DNA of 64,000 nt from Adiantum capillus-veneris (taxonomy: Eukaryota; Streptophyta; Polypodiopsida; Polypodiales; Pteridaceae): contig CM043969.1 in the NCBI GenBank assembly GCA_014529385.2, positions 36,033,446-36,097,445 on the forward strand, read 5' to 3'. Below are positions 46,311 to 58,093 of this stretch, one piece after another (positions within the stretch are counted from its first letter, which is position 1; every line of letters starts with the position of its first letter). The notes beneath the pieces were generated by a model that saw only the letters and a program-made list of their open reading frames with translations, did not search any database and was not told where the DNA came from. A program made the translations under genes and the position numbers.

Positions 46311-47329
46311 TGCTACGCGTGAAGATCCAATGGCGACCTGTAAATTTTATTGAAGCTATTTTTTATGTAGGAAAGGCGCGGCTTAAGTTTGATTATTGTT
46401 GTTATGCAAAAACAATAGAGAAAGACAGAATGTTGTTGACTGCATTCAAGTTTTCTGTGTTCTGTTAAGCTCTGTTTTGCTAGTTCTATTAAGCTGAGAT
46501 TTCAGCTTACACAGTTAGCATTTCTTGCGTTTCTGCGTTTTCTGCATTTTCTGGTTTGCACTGCACAGTTCTGTCAAGTTTCAATTTCTGCATTTTCTGT
46601 GTTTTCTGTGTTTTCTGTTTTGTGCACAGTTAGGCGCACAGTTAGTTAATTAAGCAGGTTAGTAATTAGGTGAACCACTGATTAGCAGGTCAGTAGGTAG
46701 GTGGGACAGGAAATAGTTAGGTGAGGTCAACGCGTACCAGATAATATCCCAAAAAAATATATATATATCAAAAAAAAAAACTTTTTCAAAAAAAAGAATT
46801 GAAAACTAAAAACGTGAGTGAGGGGGAGGTTAGATTTTCAAAAATAAAAAACGTGAGTTATAAAAACGGACGGGTTGGTTTGTATAAAAGTTAGATCGGG
46901 ATCATTTCCCCAAGCCCAAGCCCAAGCCCAAGCCCAGCCCCAGGCCTCAGTCCTCAGTCTTATGATATATACTAGACTCACTCTTATATATATACCCTAC
47001 CTCCTCAAGAGGGAATGAGAGCATGTGGGACAAGTCCTCCACTCTCCTCCCTTCTCTTCCCACTTGCACCCTTAGACTTGCTATTTGGAGCCTAGTTCCC
47101 CAACTAGGAAAAGACTGTTTCGGGCTTTTCTGGAGCAAAATAGAACCAAATGGTGGGCTGTAAAGCACAGCGCGTCCCTCCTAGCGATACGCTCGTTTTG
47201 AGCTATCACACGGCCCATTCCACGACACGCTCTAAAAAATCTAGCAAAAAAACAAACAAAAAACACGCAAAAAACTAGTCACAAGGCCTCCTAGAGCAGC
47301 TTTTTGACACCTTAGGGTATCAAAAGCAC
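46311..47329 (+). other. gypsy-3 untranslated leader
   Basis: T-rich repeats of the type TTTTCTG(T/C)(G/A)TT (46540-46625), an A-rich tract (46740-46800), and a CCCAAG hexamer run (46911-46935). No gene is seen. Long leaders are common in plant gypsy elements. Confidence 0.6.
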
Positions 47330-50179
47330 ATGCACTTACGCTCTGGGCGGGTGCTAGAACACGAGCATATTGAGGGTGCCTCTGTTCATACGGACACCCA
47401 TTACCCATCCACGATAGGCTCTATACCCTCAGCGGGGACACAAGGTAGCACCACCCAAGACCCTAAAATAGCCGCTAGTGATTCCTCCTCCGACTCAGAA
47501 ATCATGGAAGCATACCCTACCCAAAACATTGAGAGAGAAGGCCATGCACCTCCCGAAGCTCCACAGCCTAGTACTAGTATGTTTAGCCGTTTCATGGAAA
47601 CATTAGGTAGAGCTACTCGCTCGGAACCTGATGCAAATGAAGCACACGAAGGGGGTGGGGAAGTGGACTCTCCTTTCACATCGCACGTGGACCCCACACC
47701 CCCAAAGAGTGTCCATGTGGATATCCTGCCAACTTCTTACCAAGAAGGCCCTGTTGAGCTGCCTCCTTCAGAAGTTCCCTCTAGAGTACCGTTGGTGACA
47801 AGTAAAACCACGGGGAGCAACATTGCTTCTACCTCACAAGAAATCGTTAACACGTCGACTCTAGAAGGATTGTTCATTAATGATCATTGGACATTCGACC
47901 TCCACACTGAGGTGTTGACGGATCTACGCTCTGGCCACGCCTACCATGTAGGATGGATAGAGATTGTACAATCCACCTCTAGTGCCACGAGCATCAAAGA
48001 TCAACAGAAAATGATCTGTAATGTTATCCATGGCATTATTCAATCGGAAAGGCAAAACCAATGGGTAAATATACTCTCAATTGGCCCCATGAGATTTCTG
48101 GATACGAGCAAGGCTCAACAGCCTACTCTATCACAAATGGAGACTCCTCTAATGAGCCCCATGGACCCATCTTACGTCATTTTACCTGGGGTCTCTATGC
48201 AATCTGAGCCTCCGAGCGACAACTTTAGCTTCCCTAACTTGGCTCAACCCTCTATTAAGGAAAACACAGTGCTCACTCCAGGGATAAGCTTGACAGAGAA
48301 TGTACCGATGACATCTACGGTTAGCGCAGTGCCACTACCTAGTGTCGTAGTACCTAATATGGGGCCTCGACCGTATGTGCCTCTAGCCCCTTATGCACAC
48401 ATGGCCCCCACACCTCCAATTGTACCACTTGTTTATGCTCCTCAAGTGCCGCTCCCTAGCCCTTATCCGAGTGGACCTATGCCCGGTTATGTTCCATATC
48501 CTGCATCATCCACACATATGCCAAGACCGGTACCCGTCCCTCTCTCACATATGATTCCAAGAGTACCTCCACCGGCCCTGCCTCCTCACATAGGTGACTT
48601 GGCAGCGTTTGCTCAAACCATAGGTCGATCTATCGCGGAAAATATGCGTCATGCATCTGATAGAGAGCCTAGAAGTAAGGCAGTACAAATTGCCAAACTC
48701 ACGCAAAAATTCAATGGGGACGAAGATGCTAGAAAACACATTGAAGTGTTTGAACAAGTATGTGATTCCTTAGGGGAACGCAACGAACTACATAAGTGCA
48801 ATTCCTTAAGCTTGACATTAAGTGGGAAGGCTCGAGATTGGTATAGAACCCTAAGGGTGGACGAGAAAACAATCAACCCTACCCTTCGAAGGTTGTTTCT
48901 AAAGGAGTACATATGAGAAGGTGTGCTTTGGGGTGTAGCATCTCAGCTACAGAAGGCCGAACGTAAGGAAGGAGAGTCAGTAAGGGACTTCATTAGTTGT
49001 CTAAAGCACTTAAACTCTTGCTGCCCTGTAAATGAGCGCTTCAACAATAACCAACTGCTTGATCGATTCATTCGAGGGTTGAGGAATGAAGGAATCTATA
49101 ATGGAATAGTGATTAGAGGTATCACAACCTAGGAAGATTTCACTGCCAATGCAATCCAATTAGAGGACAACTTGATGATAGCAGGCATGAGGGTGTCTAC
49201 TGACACGAGATCCACTAGCTCACAAGCCATTGAGCATGAACCCATGACTGCAAAGCCCATTGCCAATGAGCCAAAGGTATTTGAGACATTCTTGACAGAC
49301 CTCACCAAGGCAATCCAAGAGTCTCTTAAGGATAATCGAGCCCCTCAAAATACTCACATGTATCCAAGAAGGGAGCAACAATGGTGTTCCATTTGCTTGG
49401 GTCCACATAGCACTAGTGAGTGCCCTACGTTTAGAGTAAAATTTAATGGAACTTGCAATGCATGTGGTAGGTATGGTCACCAAGCTAAGGATTGTTTAAT
49501 GATCAAACGTATGATGGCAAATAGACCACCTGTAGCCTGGACGGATGCGCCTCGAGCTCCTGTATTGATGCCTGCTCCACCTGTTGAGCATCTACCGCAA
49601 CACATGGTCCCTAGATCTCAAAATGTTGTACAAGCTACACCGCTACCACCTCGTGTGCTAGGACCGCAGCCCCCGCATCCAAGAGTCGCCCCTATGAACC
49701 AAGTGGGTTGTGAGCCATCAAATGCTTATGTAGATGGATGTGAGGAGGAAATAGACACTAGTATTGCCTACGGACTTGATACGTTGGAAGAGTGTCCTAT
49801 ATACTACATGGAAGATTGTTGGGGGCAAGTCAAGCCGGTTTATCAAGCTGCTGCTCTCGCATCCAGAGGTCAAAATATCAACACCCAGGCTAGGAGGCCA
49901 CCTCTTCAATGCTACGAGTGTGGTGGACCACATCGGGCAGCGGAGTTCCCTATTAGGCTGCAAAAGAATGCTGCACAGATGCAAATGAATCAAGGGAGCA
50001 TGTCTGCAATGCCAATACTCACATGTAATCATTGTGGCATAGATCACTTGATTGCCCAATGCCCCTATAACCCAAATGCGCCTAAAATCACACCCCTAAA
50101 TTTGGTCGAAATTGCTAGTGTGACGTCGCCAATACCACCCGTCGCACCCGCTTATGCGATTACACGGTCCATGCTTTAA
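47330..50179 (+). pseudogene. gypsy-3 gag, one frame with two internal stops
   Basis: It starts MHLRSGRVLEHEHIEG. The first ~430 residues are Pro/Ser/Thr rich and low in order (PYVPLAPYAHMAPTPPIVP region). The retrotransposon gag domain follows: AVQIAKLTQKFNGDEDARKH, SLSLTLSGKARDWYRTL, TLRRLFLKEYI. After a TGA (48914) it continues in frame with KAERKEGESVRDFISCLKHL, then a TAG (49130). The tail has several zinc-knuckle-like motifs: CSICLGPHSTSEC (CX2CX3HX4C), CNACGRYGHQAKDC (complete), CYECGGPHRAAEF (last Cys lost) and CNHCGIDHLIAQC. The N-terminal extension is unusually long. Confidence 0.85.
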
Positions 50180-51253
50180 GGCCAGGTCATATCCTCGACG
50201 AGAGAGATACCAGGTCAGTTATCCAAGCAAAGAAAAAGAGGCCACGAAGGAAGAGGTCGCAGAATACGGGAAATTCAAAGCCAAGTTCCAAAACAAACAT
50301 AGGAACAGGAGATGACCCCGTGTATATGAATGACCTCGAGGATGATTCAGATTCAATCGAAACAATGGAGACTAGAACCAATACCACAAAGGGAAAGACC
50401 GACAAAGAAAACCGTAACATGGAACCAAATGAAAACCGAATAAGAGAAAACCATAAAGAGCCTCTGAAAACACCACAAGTGTCTCCAAATCCAATCCAAG
50501 ACCCCCAAGATAAACTGCAGGGGCAAAAAGGAAAGAATCGTAACAAGAAGATTGGGACGTACCCAAACCCAGTAGAGGAGATTGAGTAGGTGAAACATCT
50601 AAGAGGTTTAGTGGAGGAGACTCAAAGGAAACTAGAACCAGAACCCATGCATGCCAAAATTCATGACACAGTGTTTCCCACGGATGTTCATCCACCCCAC
50701 ATGAACCATAGACCGTTAGCCATATCTAGTATCATACAAGAAGGGAGTGAGGACGGGACATCAGAAAGTGAGCATACACCCTTCTTGTTGGAAAGGATGT
50801 TTAACGAACGAATACCTGATCCCATTGAGGAATATGAGATTCCATCCTCACCAGTTCCTAGTCAAGGACCTACACCCTGCAAAATGCCAATGAATGTTGC
50901 CAAACTAGTGGACTTCATGTCTTCTGAGTTCCGAACCACGATCATAGCAAAGTTGTATGGAGATCCTGAGTTATTCCTTGCACTTCGAGCATTCCTTAAT
51001 GGAGAGCTACGAACGGGATTACCGTAGTTTGCGCAACCAAATAGGCGTGACTCGATTATGATTGATGAGTAAAATCATGTGCAATCACTTGACTTAGATG
51101 GACACGAGTCTGTGATCGAGGTACCCATTAACGAATTAGGGCAGTATTTTGAAGGCGACGAGTCTAATGAGACCCTACCCATCACTAGCAAGGGATTAAC
51201 TATAAAGGGAATTCTTGATGGTGGTGCAGGAGTTAGTATCGTTACAAAAGATT
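50180..51253 (+). pseudogene. gypsy-3 gag-pol linker and protease start
   Basis: A different frame from gag, broken by stops at 50587 and 51025. 50320-50589 is Lys/Asn/Glu rich. 50590-51027 is acidic and Pro rich with no known domain (MNVAKLVDFMSSEFRTTIIA near the end). The retropepsin active site GILDGGAGVSIVTKDC (DGG variant) is read just before 51254, where composite copy 2 begins inside the protease gene. Confidence 0.7.
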
Positions 51254-51333
51254 GTAAGACCATATTAGGTATTTTGGTAAAAATCTCACATTATGGGAAT
51301 CTCCAAATCGACCGAATTCATGTAATTTGGGAA

Positions 51334-51356
51334 TTTTCCACTTGAAGTGGGAAAAA
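51334..51356. repeat. subterminal palindrome of the composite element
   Basis: TTTTCCACTTGAAGTGGGAAA is an imperfect palindrome about 80 bp from the terminus, conserved in copy 1 at 27905-27927. It shares CCACTTG with the array core. Confidence 0.6.
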
Positions 51357-51583
51357 TTGAGGTGTGTGGCTAGTAAATAAAGTGAAAATCTCATAGGATT
51401 GTGGTGTTGATAAACACCAAAAGTCAAGAGGATGTACAACACATGGATTTGAATAATAACTATAAATTACATAAAACAAAGGAAGATACAAAAAAGATTT
51501 TCTTTACAAATTGACTAGTATAGTCACAATAGAAGCTCCACATAATTCTACTCCACATTTGATACCATATCTGAACTTTGATC

Positions 51584-53782
51584 CTAGTGTGGCTGATGTG
51601 CACGAGTGAGGCCTTCTTTGGCTTTTAGAGCATGTCTTTCTGGAATCTTTATTCTAGAAAATGGTCCTTCTTTGTTGGGTCTCCAGGACCAAACAATTGC
51701 ATCTATAGTTTCCCACACTTGTGGGTCCTTATAGTTGACAGCCCAATAACCCTTCCAACAATTACTGTAAGCTTGAGTATCTGTCATCCCACTTTTTCTC
51801 GCGCAAGGTGCCCAATATTGAATCAAGAGTTTTCTATAGTTTGGTGATGTAGGCTCATTATCAATGTCAGATAAAGCCATTGCAAGCCACACTGGATAGA
51901 TTTCTGTGTCACTCGGAACAAGCATAAGAAAGTCACCTTGGTGCACATCAGACATAGGGTCAAACTCTTCCCTTGGCCTATCTCGTTGAGGCCCACAAAA
52001 ATGATTGTTCAACTCTTCAAGGCCTAGGAATCTTTCTGCTCCTTGTTGCAAATTCATTGTAGTGCTTTGTAGATGAGAATATTCTTGAGTTTTTGGCCAA
52101 AACATTTCATACAAGACTCCCTCTGATATGATTGCTTTTCCAATCTCTTCAATTACCTTACTCCAATAATCTATCACGGGTCTATAATATCGCGGAATAC
52201 TTGAACCATTCCCTAAATTTTTCCAAAATTTTATATAGTTCTTTAGCCCCAAAATGACTTCTTCGTGGGCCTTGACATACTCCGCCATTTGTACTAGAGG
52301 TGGATCTCCATGTGGTAACATTGGCTTGCCTTCTGTGTCTGTTTTCCAAAGGCGAATACTTCCACTCCAACTTGATACACCTACATGTGCCTTATATTGC
52401 ATCATTGGTGTCTCATCCTGCATAAAGAACCTGAACTGAAGCGGTTTGGAATGTCCAACAAGTATGTCTTGTCCATCACAAAGATAGCCATCACAATATT
52501 GCTTGAAATTGGGGATCTTTGTGAGAAAAAATGGAGCTGGAGATGAAGATGAGCTGTTTCGTAATGTATCCATCAAATGTGGCAAAGTATAGGTTTGTGT
52601 AACTCTCAACTTCTCTGAAAACCTACTAAACATGGCGTCTATGTCCTCATGTGTATGCCCAACCATTAAAAATCCCAGCTGGATGGTTTTGAAAACACCC
52701 CTTGCAACAAGCATTGACAAATAGGCAAATAAGTATCGATTTTTGTTTTCCCCTGCACAATTATCCAATTGTAGCAACAAGTTCTCTGGCAATCTGCGAA
52801 ATGTTGACCCCAATTCCTCTTCTACAATTTCTGACGACTGCACAATGGGCTCTTTTCCATCACTCAAGTTATGGTAGTCCAAAGCATCCCTTGAGTTCAA
52901 AGCATGTAGTAGTGAAATATTGCTCCTTGGAAGTCCATTTGTTACTAGATCACCAAGAGGATGCTTATCTATCCTCTCGAGGTTATGTAAACAATTAGCA
53001 ATTGAGCCAATTGTAAGATTTGGATCAGCTGGCCACAAACCATTCAAGACAAAGTGTCCGTAATGACCTTCTCCATGTCCATGAGTGATCATGCCAATCA
53101 ATGCCACCTGCAGATTATATCCTGAATCCACACCCTTGGGAACAATGCGTAATCTAGGAATGGCAGTCTTCTTTTGATCCATCTTATCATGGATTATGCA
53201 TACATATTTTTGTGGTTGAGTTTCTGAATACGTGCGCCATGCATAATATAGGCTTCTGCAACTCTTTTGTTGTGCCATGTGAACTTCTCTCTCCCTCAAG
53301 AGAAGAGCTCTCTCTTCAAGAGAAGGTTTAGCTTCTAACCTTGCCTTGATTGAGCTACAAATATTGCACTTAGAGAACTCACTCGTCTTTGTTAAAGTGA
53401 CATGTGGGTACTCTTTGTTCCAAATTCTACCAAAAGAAGATTGGGATAGCTTCTTCTCATAGCCCATTTGGTCAAGTGTCGTGTTGATTTCACATAAAAT
53501 ATCCACTTGTTTGTATGTTGATGGAATCACCAATTGAGTCTCTCTTGAGCCATCTAGTAGTGTTCTACTTCTATGTGGCATCTTCTCAAAGTTGTTTTCC
53601 ACAAACTCATTTAGTAGTGCTCTTGTTAAACTAGTATGTTGAAGTCCCCTTCTCAATGTACATGTGTTCCCATGTACATATTGGCGCACACCATTTTCAA
53701 AGTTCTCCTTGTATCGATAAAATGATGTCTTTTGGTATTCCATGTAGCTCATACCATGCTCTACAACAAACAATAGAGCCAT
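51584..53782 (-). CDS. DUF7869-like DDE transposase, main part (732-aa frame)
   Basis: The conserved core reads VCIIHDKMDQKKTAIPRL (possible first Asp), LLQLDNCAGENKNRYLFAYL (possible second Asp) and FLMVGHTHEDIDAMFSRFSE (third acidic group), which fits the DUF7869 domain seen in transposon-derived proteins. The N-terminal part has paired Cys (SKCNICSSIKARLE) and an RYKENFENGVRQY segment. The C-terminal part (DVHQGDFLMLVPSD, KLLIQYWAPC) looks like an accessory domain. True coding begins near 53740 by a frame change from the upstream frame in an A-run after HGIPK; the first ~15 residues of the open frame are probably not used. Catalytic role is inferred, not known. Confidence 0.75.
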   Translation of the reverse strand: MALLFVVEHGMSYMEYQKTSFYRYKENFENGVRQYVHGNTCTLRRGLQHTSLTRALLNEFVENNFEKMPHRSRTLLDGSRETQLVIPSTYKQVDILCEINTTLDQMGYEKKLSQSSFGRIWNKEYPHVTLTKTSEFSKCNICSSIKARLEAKPSLEERALLLREREVHMAQQKSCRSLYYAWRTYSETQPQKYVCIIHDKMDQKKTAIPRLRIVPKGVDSGYNLQVALIGMITHGHGEGHYGHFVLNGLWPADPNLTIGSIANCLHNLERIDKHPLGDLVTNGLPRSNISLLHALNSRDALDYHNLSDGKEPIVQSSEIVEEELGSTFRRLPENLLLQLDNCAGENKNRYLFAYLSMLVARGVFKTIQLGFLMVGHTHEDIDAMFSRFSEKLRVTQTYTLPHLMDTLRNSSSSSPAPFFLTKIPNFKQYCDGYLCDGQDILVGHSKPLQFRFFMQDETPMMQYKAHVGVSSWSGSIRLWKTDTEGKPMLPHGDPPLVQMAEYVKAHEEVILGLKNYIKFWKNLGNGSSIPRYYRPVIDYWSKVIEEIGKAIISEGVLYEMFWPKTQEYSHLQSTTMNLQQGAERFLGLEELNNHFCGPQRDRPREEFDPMSDVHQGDFLMLVPSDTEIYPVWLAMALSDIDNEPTSPNYRKLLIQYWAPCARKSGMTDTQAYSNCWKGYWAVNYKDPQVWETIDAIVWSWRPNKEGPFSRIKIPERHALKAKEGLTRAHQPH

Positions 53783-54365
53783 TTAGCCTGAATTGGTATC
53801 GTGACTTCTCATCTTTCTGATAACATATAGAAAGAACATCATAAACATAATTAGTGCGTGATTTTTGAGACTCTCCCCAAAATTGTTGTCGTAACCTTGT
53901 CACCATATCACGATCTGCAAATTGGCAGCATTTTTGTGCACAACAATCAATGCATGATACCCTTTGAATTGATTTGTTTGAAAGGTAAAAAGTCGAAGCT
54001 GGTGCTGCTTTTGATTTTTGAGTCCTGTTCATGAAAGTGTATCGTCTCTTCCTTGACAACTGGACAACATTACTCCCATCAAGTTTTTTTCCAACATTGC
54101 CATCGTTGGATACATCCTCATATGTAGCATGCATGCCATCAACAGGAACAAAGCGTTGTAATGGGCTCCCATTCAACATTGTTGTCTGCTTGATGGGCCA
54201 CTTTAGCAAAGTGATGCTACCCACTTCAACCACATCATGAATGCTTGCATTTTCTCTTTCAATACCCACACCCACACAATCAGGACCAAGTTCCTGAAAG
54301 TTGACATAATCATGTGGAAATACATATAAGATGGTCCCTTCATTCATGGTTTGCATCATTGTGTC
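53735..54365 (-). CDS. transposase N-terminal part, frame 2
   Basis: A 220-aa frame that leads into the 732-aa frame. It ends with SICYQKDEKSRYQFRLNGS and CCRAWYELHGIPK, continuing naturally as TSFYRYKENF in the other frame, so a one-base slip near AAAAG (about 53735) separates them. It contains a Cys-rich segment (VSCIDCCAQKCCQFADRD) that could bind metal or DNA, preceded by basic SRKRRYTFMNRTQKSK. The upstream join to the next frame near 54400 also needs a frame change. Confidence 0.7.
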
Positions 54366-54370
54366 ATCTT

Positions 54371-54775
54371 TTAAAAGGACCCTCTGATTTCTCCAAGACT
54401 CTCGATCATTGCTTCAAATTCTGGGCTTGTCATAGGTATTGCATCTGTAACTAGAGGATCAGAATGATCATGTTCTTCATCACCATTGTAGCTTTTGTGT
54501 GGATCAATTAAGTTCCCATTTAATACAAAAGATTGCAAAAGAAGCTTTGACCATCGAACAGCACTCCATAATGAGCCTTGGAGAGATGAAGTATCCATTG
54601 TAGGAAAAGGTAGGACCACATCCTTCAAGCATTCCTCCACTAGTATGGAGACATTTCCCAGCCCTATCTTTGTACCACCACAAGTGGAATCTGGATCTGT
54701 TCTACACACACAACCAATACCAACGATTTCATTGTCAAGTATCATATGTACTTTCTCCCCAGATTCGAAGTCCAT
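54371..54775 (-). CDS. transposase 5' coding exon, frame 1
   Basis: 134 aa beginning MDFESGEKVHMILD. The segment IVGIGCVCRTDPDSTCGGTKIGLGNVSILVEE followed by VVLPFPTMDTSSLQGSLWSAVRWSKLLL resembles the small N-terminal domain found in plant transposon proteins (DUF8039-like by pattern, not certain). A good splice acceptor, TTTTTACTTACAG, lies directly before GATGG on the minus strand, so this is probably the second exon. The frame ends in SLGEIRGSF and must shift to join the next part. Confidence 0.6.
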   Translation of the reverse strand: MDFESGEKVHMILDNEIVGIGCVCRTDPDSTCGGTKIGLGNVSILVEECLKDVVLPFPTMDTSSLQGSLWSAVRWSKLLLQSFVLNGNLIDPHKSYNGDEEHDHSDPLVTDAIPMTSPEFEAMIESLGEIRGSF

Positions 54776-54788
54776 CCTGTAAGTAAAA
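54776..54788 (-). promoter_or_regulatory. splice acceptor before the transposase coding exon
   Basis: A pyrimidine-rich TTTTTACTTACAG on the minus strand precedes the coding start by one base. Paired with the donor-like GTAAGT at 58314-58319 it would define a ~3.5-kb intron containing array C. Confidence 0.5.
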
Positions 54789-54859
54789 AGATTACATTGT
54801 TAAATCCATAGTTATAGAAAAATACTCTTCAAACAAAAAATCATGCTACAACATGAAAA

Positions 54860-56400
54860 AGGTTTGCATAGGTTGGACAAGTGGTGAACCTTGAGACCAA
54901 ATCCTCCTTGCTATATTAATGGAAGCAAAGTTGGACAAGTGGTGGACCTTGAAACCAAAGCCTCTTTGCTATATGAGAGCATAGGTTGGACAAGTGGTGG
55001 ACCTAGTTGTAATACCCACTGCCACCTATCTACTACTATAGGACTATGCTTTCCAATGTCCAAGTATCCCTTGAGTCTTTCAAGGTTGAACACGTGGTGG
55101 ACCTTGAAACAAAAATCCCCTTTCTATATCAGAGCATAGCTTGGACAAGTGGTGGACCTAGTTATAATGCCCAATATCCAAGGTGAAATACCTTAGGACT
55201 TTGCTACCTACCTTGCTTGCCAATGTTTACATAGCCCCTCATTTCTTTAATGGAAGTAAGGTTGGACAAGTGGTGGACCTTGAAACCAAAGCCTCTTTGC
55301 TATTTTAGAGCATAGGTTGGACCTAGTTTTAATACCCACTGCCACCTATCAACTACTATAGGACTATGCTTTCCAATGTCCAAGTATCCCTTGAGTCTTT
55401 CAAGGTTGAACACGTGGTGGACCTTGAAACGAAAATCCCCTTTCTATATTAGAAAGGTTGAACACATGGTGGACCTTCAAACGAAAATCCCCTTTCTTTA
55501 TCAGAGCATAGCTTGGACAAGTGGTGGACCTAGTTATAATGCCCAATATCCAAGGTGAAACACCTTAGGACCTTGCTACCTTGCTTGCCAATGTTTACGT
55601 AGCCCCTCATTTCTTTAATGGAAGCAAGGTTGGACAAGTGGTGGACCTTGAAAGCAAAGCCTCTTTGCTATATGAGAGCATAGGTTGGACCTAGTTGTAA
55701 TACCCACTGCCACCTATCAACTACTATAGGACTATGCTTTCCAATGTCCAAGTATCCCTTGAGTCTTGCAAGCTTGAACACGTGGTGGACCTTGAAACCA
55801 AAATCCCCTTTCTATATCAGAGCATAGCTTGGACAAGTGGTGGGCCTAGTTATAATGCCCCTCCTTTCTTTAATGGAAGAAAGGTTGGAAAAGTGGTGAA
55901 TCTTGAAACCCAAACCCTTTGGCTATATATAGAGGATATCTTGGACAAGTGGTGGGCTTAGTTGTAGTATCCAATGTCCAAGGTCCAAGGTGAACTATGT
56001 AAAGACCTTACTTCCAAAAACAAAGTCGTACAAGTGGTTCTCCTTGAAACCAAAACCTCCTTAGTGTATTAGAACATAGCTTGGAGAAGTGGTGGACTTA
56101 GTTGTAATGGTGAATGTCCAAAGCAAACTATTATAGGACCTTGCTTCCCAAATCAAGTTTGGACAAGTGGTGGATCTTGAAACAAAAACCCCCTTCCTCG
56201 ATTAGAGCATAGCTTAGATAAGTGGTGGACCTAGCTGCCATGGAAAATGTTCAATCTGAACTGCTGCAGGACCTTGCTATTAAATGTCTAAGTAGAGCTA
56301 GCTTCTTTAATGGAATCAAGGTTGGGAAAGTGGTGCATCTTGAAACCAAAAGCCCTTTATTGTATTAGAGCATAGCTTGGACAAGTGAGGGACCTAGTTT
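54860..56400 (-). repeat. core-motif tandem array C
   Basis: On the + strand the core reads TTGGACAAGTGGTGGACC. Two spacer types alternate. One follows the core with TTGAAACCAAAGCCTCTTTGC; the other with TAGTTATAATGCCCAATAT, then AAGGTGAAATACCTTAGGACC. The second type matches array B on the opposite strand. A ~300-bp block is repeated (near 54920, 55260 and 55620). Divergence rises toward 56400. Confidence 0.92.
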
Positions 56401-57350
56401 TAATGTGTGATGTCCAAAGAAAAGTATTACAAGACCTTGCTTTCCAATATTTGAATTGGTCAAGTGGTTAAAACTAAGTATAAAACTTTGACCATTTTCT
56501 TCTCGAATTGCCAAAAAGCTAGTTTTAGACACCCCTAAATGAAAATGGTTTAGGGTGGCCTTAAACAATGTTTTTTCAAAGACTTGAACAAAAGGGTTGC
56601 CGAAGAGTAATGACAATTTATTGTGGCTTGAAGTGCCTGAGTATGTGAAAACAAGCCTAGGTTTTCCACGAGGCAAAAGGTGACATAATAAGAACATTGG
56701 AAACTTAGGATTGACCATGTGGCCTAAACTTTGGCAAGTGAAGTGGTGGCCAAGTTTTGTGGCACAGTGTGCACTTGGTCCTATATGTGTTGACCACTTG
56801 GCTAAATCTAGGACCATAAGGCCAAACCTTTGGCACCTTAAATATAGTATGGGACATAATCTAGAACTGCTACAGTAAATTAGTAGTATAGCTAATATGT
56901 TAATATTTGTATTATATTTAAGTTTATGCTAATATAATTTATGTTCAAAATTTCACTAATGAAGAATGTTCCCATTTAGCACTCCAGATGCGGGGTCTTA
57001 GGGCAATGCCACAATGGGGTGACAAGGCAGCCCTTCCACGTGAGGTTTGGGGTAGCGCTCTTGATGGGGATGTGGAATATAGCGCTCTCGATGGCGGGGC
57101 TTGGGAGGTTGATTTTGGGATATTGTTCTGGGCGGGGTCCTGGGGCAGCGCCCCAGGCGGGGTCCGGGCAGCGCCTCGGGCGAGGTCAAGGGGCGGCATG
57201 TTTTTTTTAAAGTGAATTCCTAGTATAGAGTTACGCATGTTTTTCATATTTTCAACCATGATTTCTTTAATTTTGGTTGTGTGAATTGGTTAATTTTTTA
57301 TATGGCTTTTGTTTTTTTTAATCCTACGATAAAACATGGACTTGTAGCAT
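56401..57350. other. spacer with a GC-rich block
   Basis: 56401-56940 is unassigned. 56985-57195 is strikingly GC rich in an AT-rich region, with repeated GCGGGGTC(C/T) and near-palindromic GGGGCAGCGCCCC phrases. It looks like a piece of an unidentified LTR or a separate insertion. ORFs here are compositional. Confidence 0.5.
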
Positions 57351-58058
57351 ACGTGGCATTTTAATAAACCCTATCAAGATTAGGCACACAGAGAGCGCAC
57401 GAGCAACGCACACAGAGAAAGCAGGCGAGCAACAAACACACAGAAAGCGCACACAGATCGCACACAGTTGGAGTATACGCGCGCGTAGAGGAGCAAGCTC
57501 GGCATCGTACACAACACACAGGTGGAGTGCACAGGATTGGAAGTTCGCGCACAAGATAAAGAAACAGCAGCGTACACAATGCTTTCCAGAAGGGCAGGAT
57601 CGGGCAGTCTTCTCGGGAGACATTGCACACCTCATGAATAGAGAAAAAACAGGTATTTCTCTCTCTCTCACTCTCTGTCTTTCTCCATATAGAGAAGATG
57701 GTTCTCTGTAACTCTTCTTGCACACACACTCTCTCGTCAAAAGACAGAGATACATAGTTTAAAAGTATCCCCGCACACATACACATATTCCCACACATCG
57801 TCTTCCTCTCTTCCACATACATAACCACAGTGAAATCTGTTATCTTGCTGTCTCTCTCTTGAAAATACATGCACATATTCCCACACATCGTCTTCCTCAC
57901 TTCCACATACATAACCACAATGAAATCTGTTATCTTGTTGTCTCTCTCTTGAAAATACGTGCACATATTCCCATACATCGTCTTCCTCTCTTCCACATAC
58001 ATAAACACAGTGAAATCTGTTATCTTTCTCTCTCCTCTCTCTAAAAAACAGGTATTTA
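57351..58058. repeat. repeat-rich leader/intron sequence with 90-bp direct repeats
   Basis: Three units of 90 bp (landmark CACATATTCCCA at 57782, 57872 and 57962), with short CACACAGA and GCGCAC phrases to the left (57380-57560). Because 90 is a multiple of three, the minus-strand frame shows a 30-residue repeat (MYVEERKTMCGNMC ...), which I regard as incidental. Confidence 0.85.

Positions 58059-58085
<27 letters not shown>
58059..58085. repeat. (TC)n microsatellite
   Basis: A TC dinucleotide run, the counterpart on the other strand of (GA)n at 10850-10893. Confidence 0.9.

Positions 58086-58093
<8 letters not shown>

Larger units (their letters stand above)
45725..51253 (+). mobile_element. 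Ty3/gypsy element gypsy-3, 5' part, cut by composite copy 2
   Basis: 5' LTR, Asp-tRNA-like primer site, long leader, gag and the first codons of protease, then an abrupt switch to the composite element at 51254. Reverse transcriptase and the 3' LTR are not in the window. Stops at 48914-48916, 49130-49132 and 50177-50179 break the gag. Confidence 0.85.

Noticed and set aside
51254-54775. Helitron (subterminal hairpin near the end)
   Set aside because: The palindrome is ~80 bp from the terminus rather than ~10, the end is not CTRR, and the protein is not a Rep/helicase.
57361-58008. 215-aa ORF with 30-residue repeats on the minus strand
   Set aside because: It is produced by three 90-bp direct repeats. 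No domain or signal is visible outside them and it lies in the putative intron.
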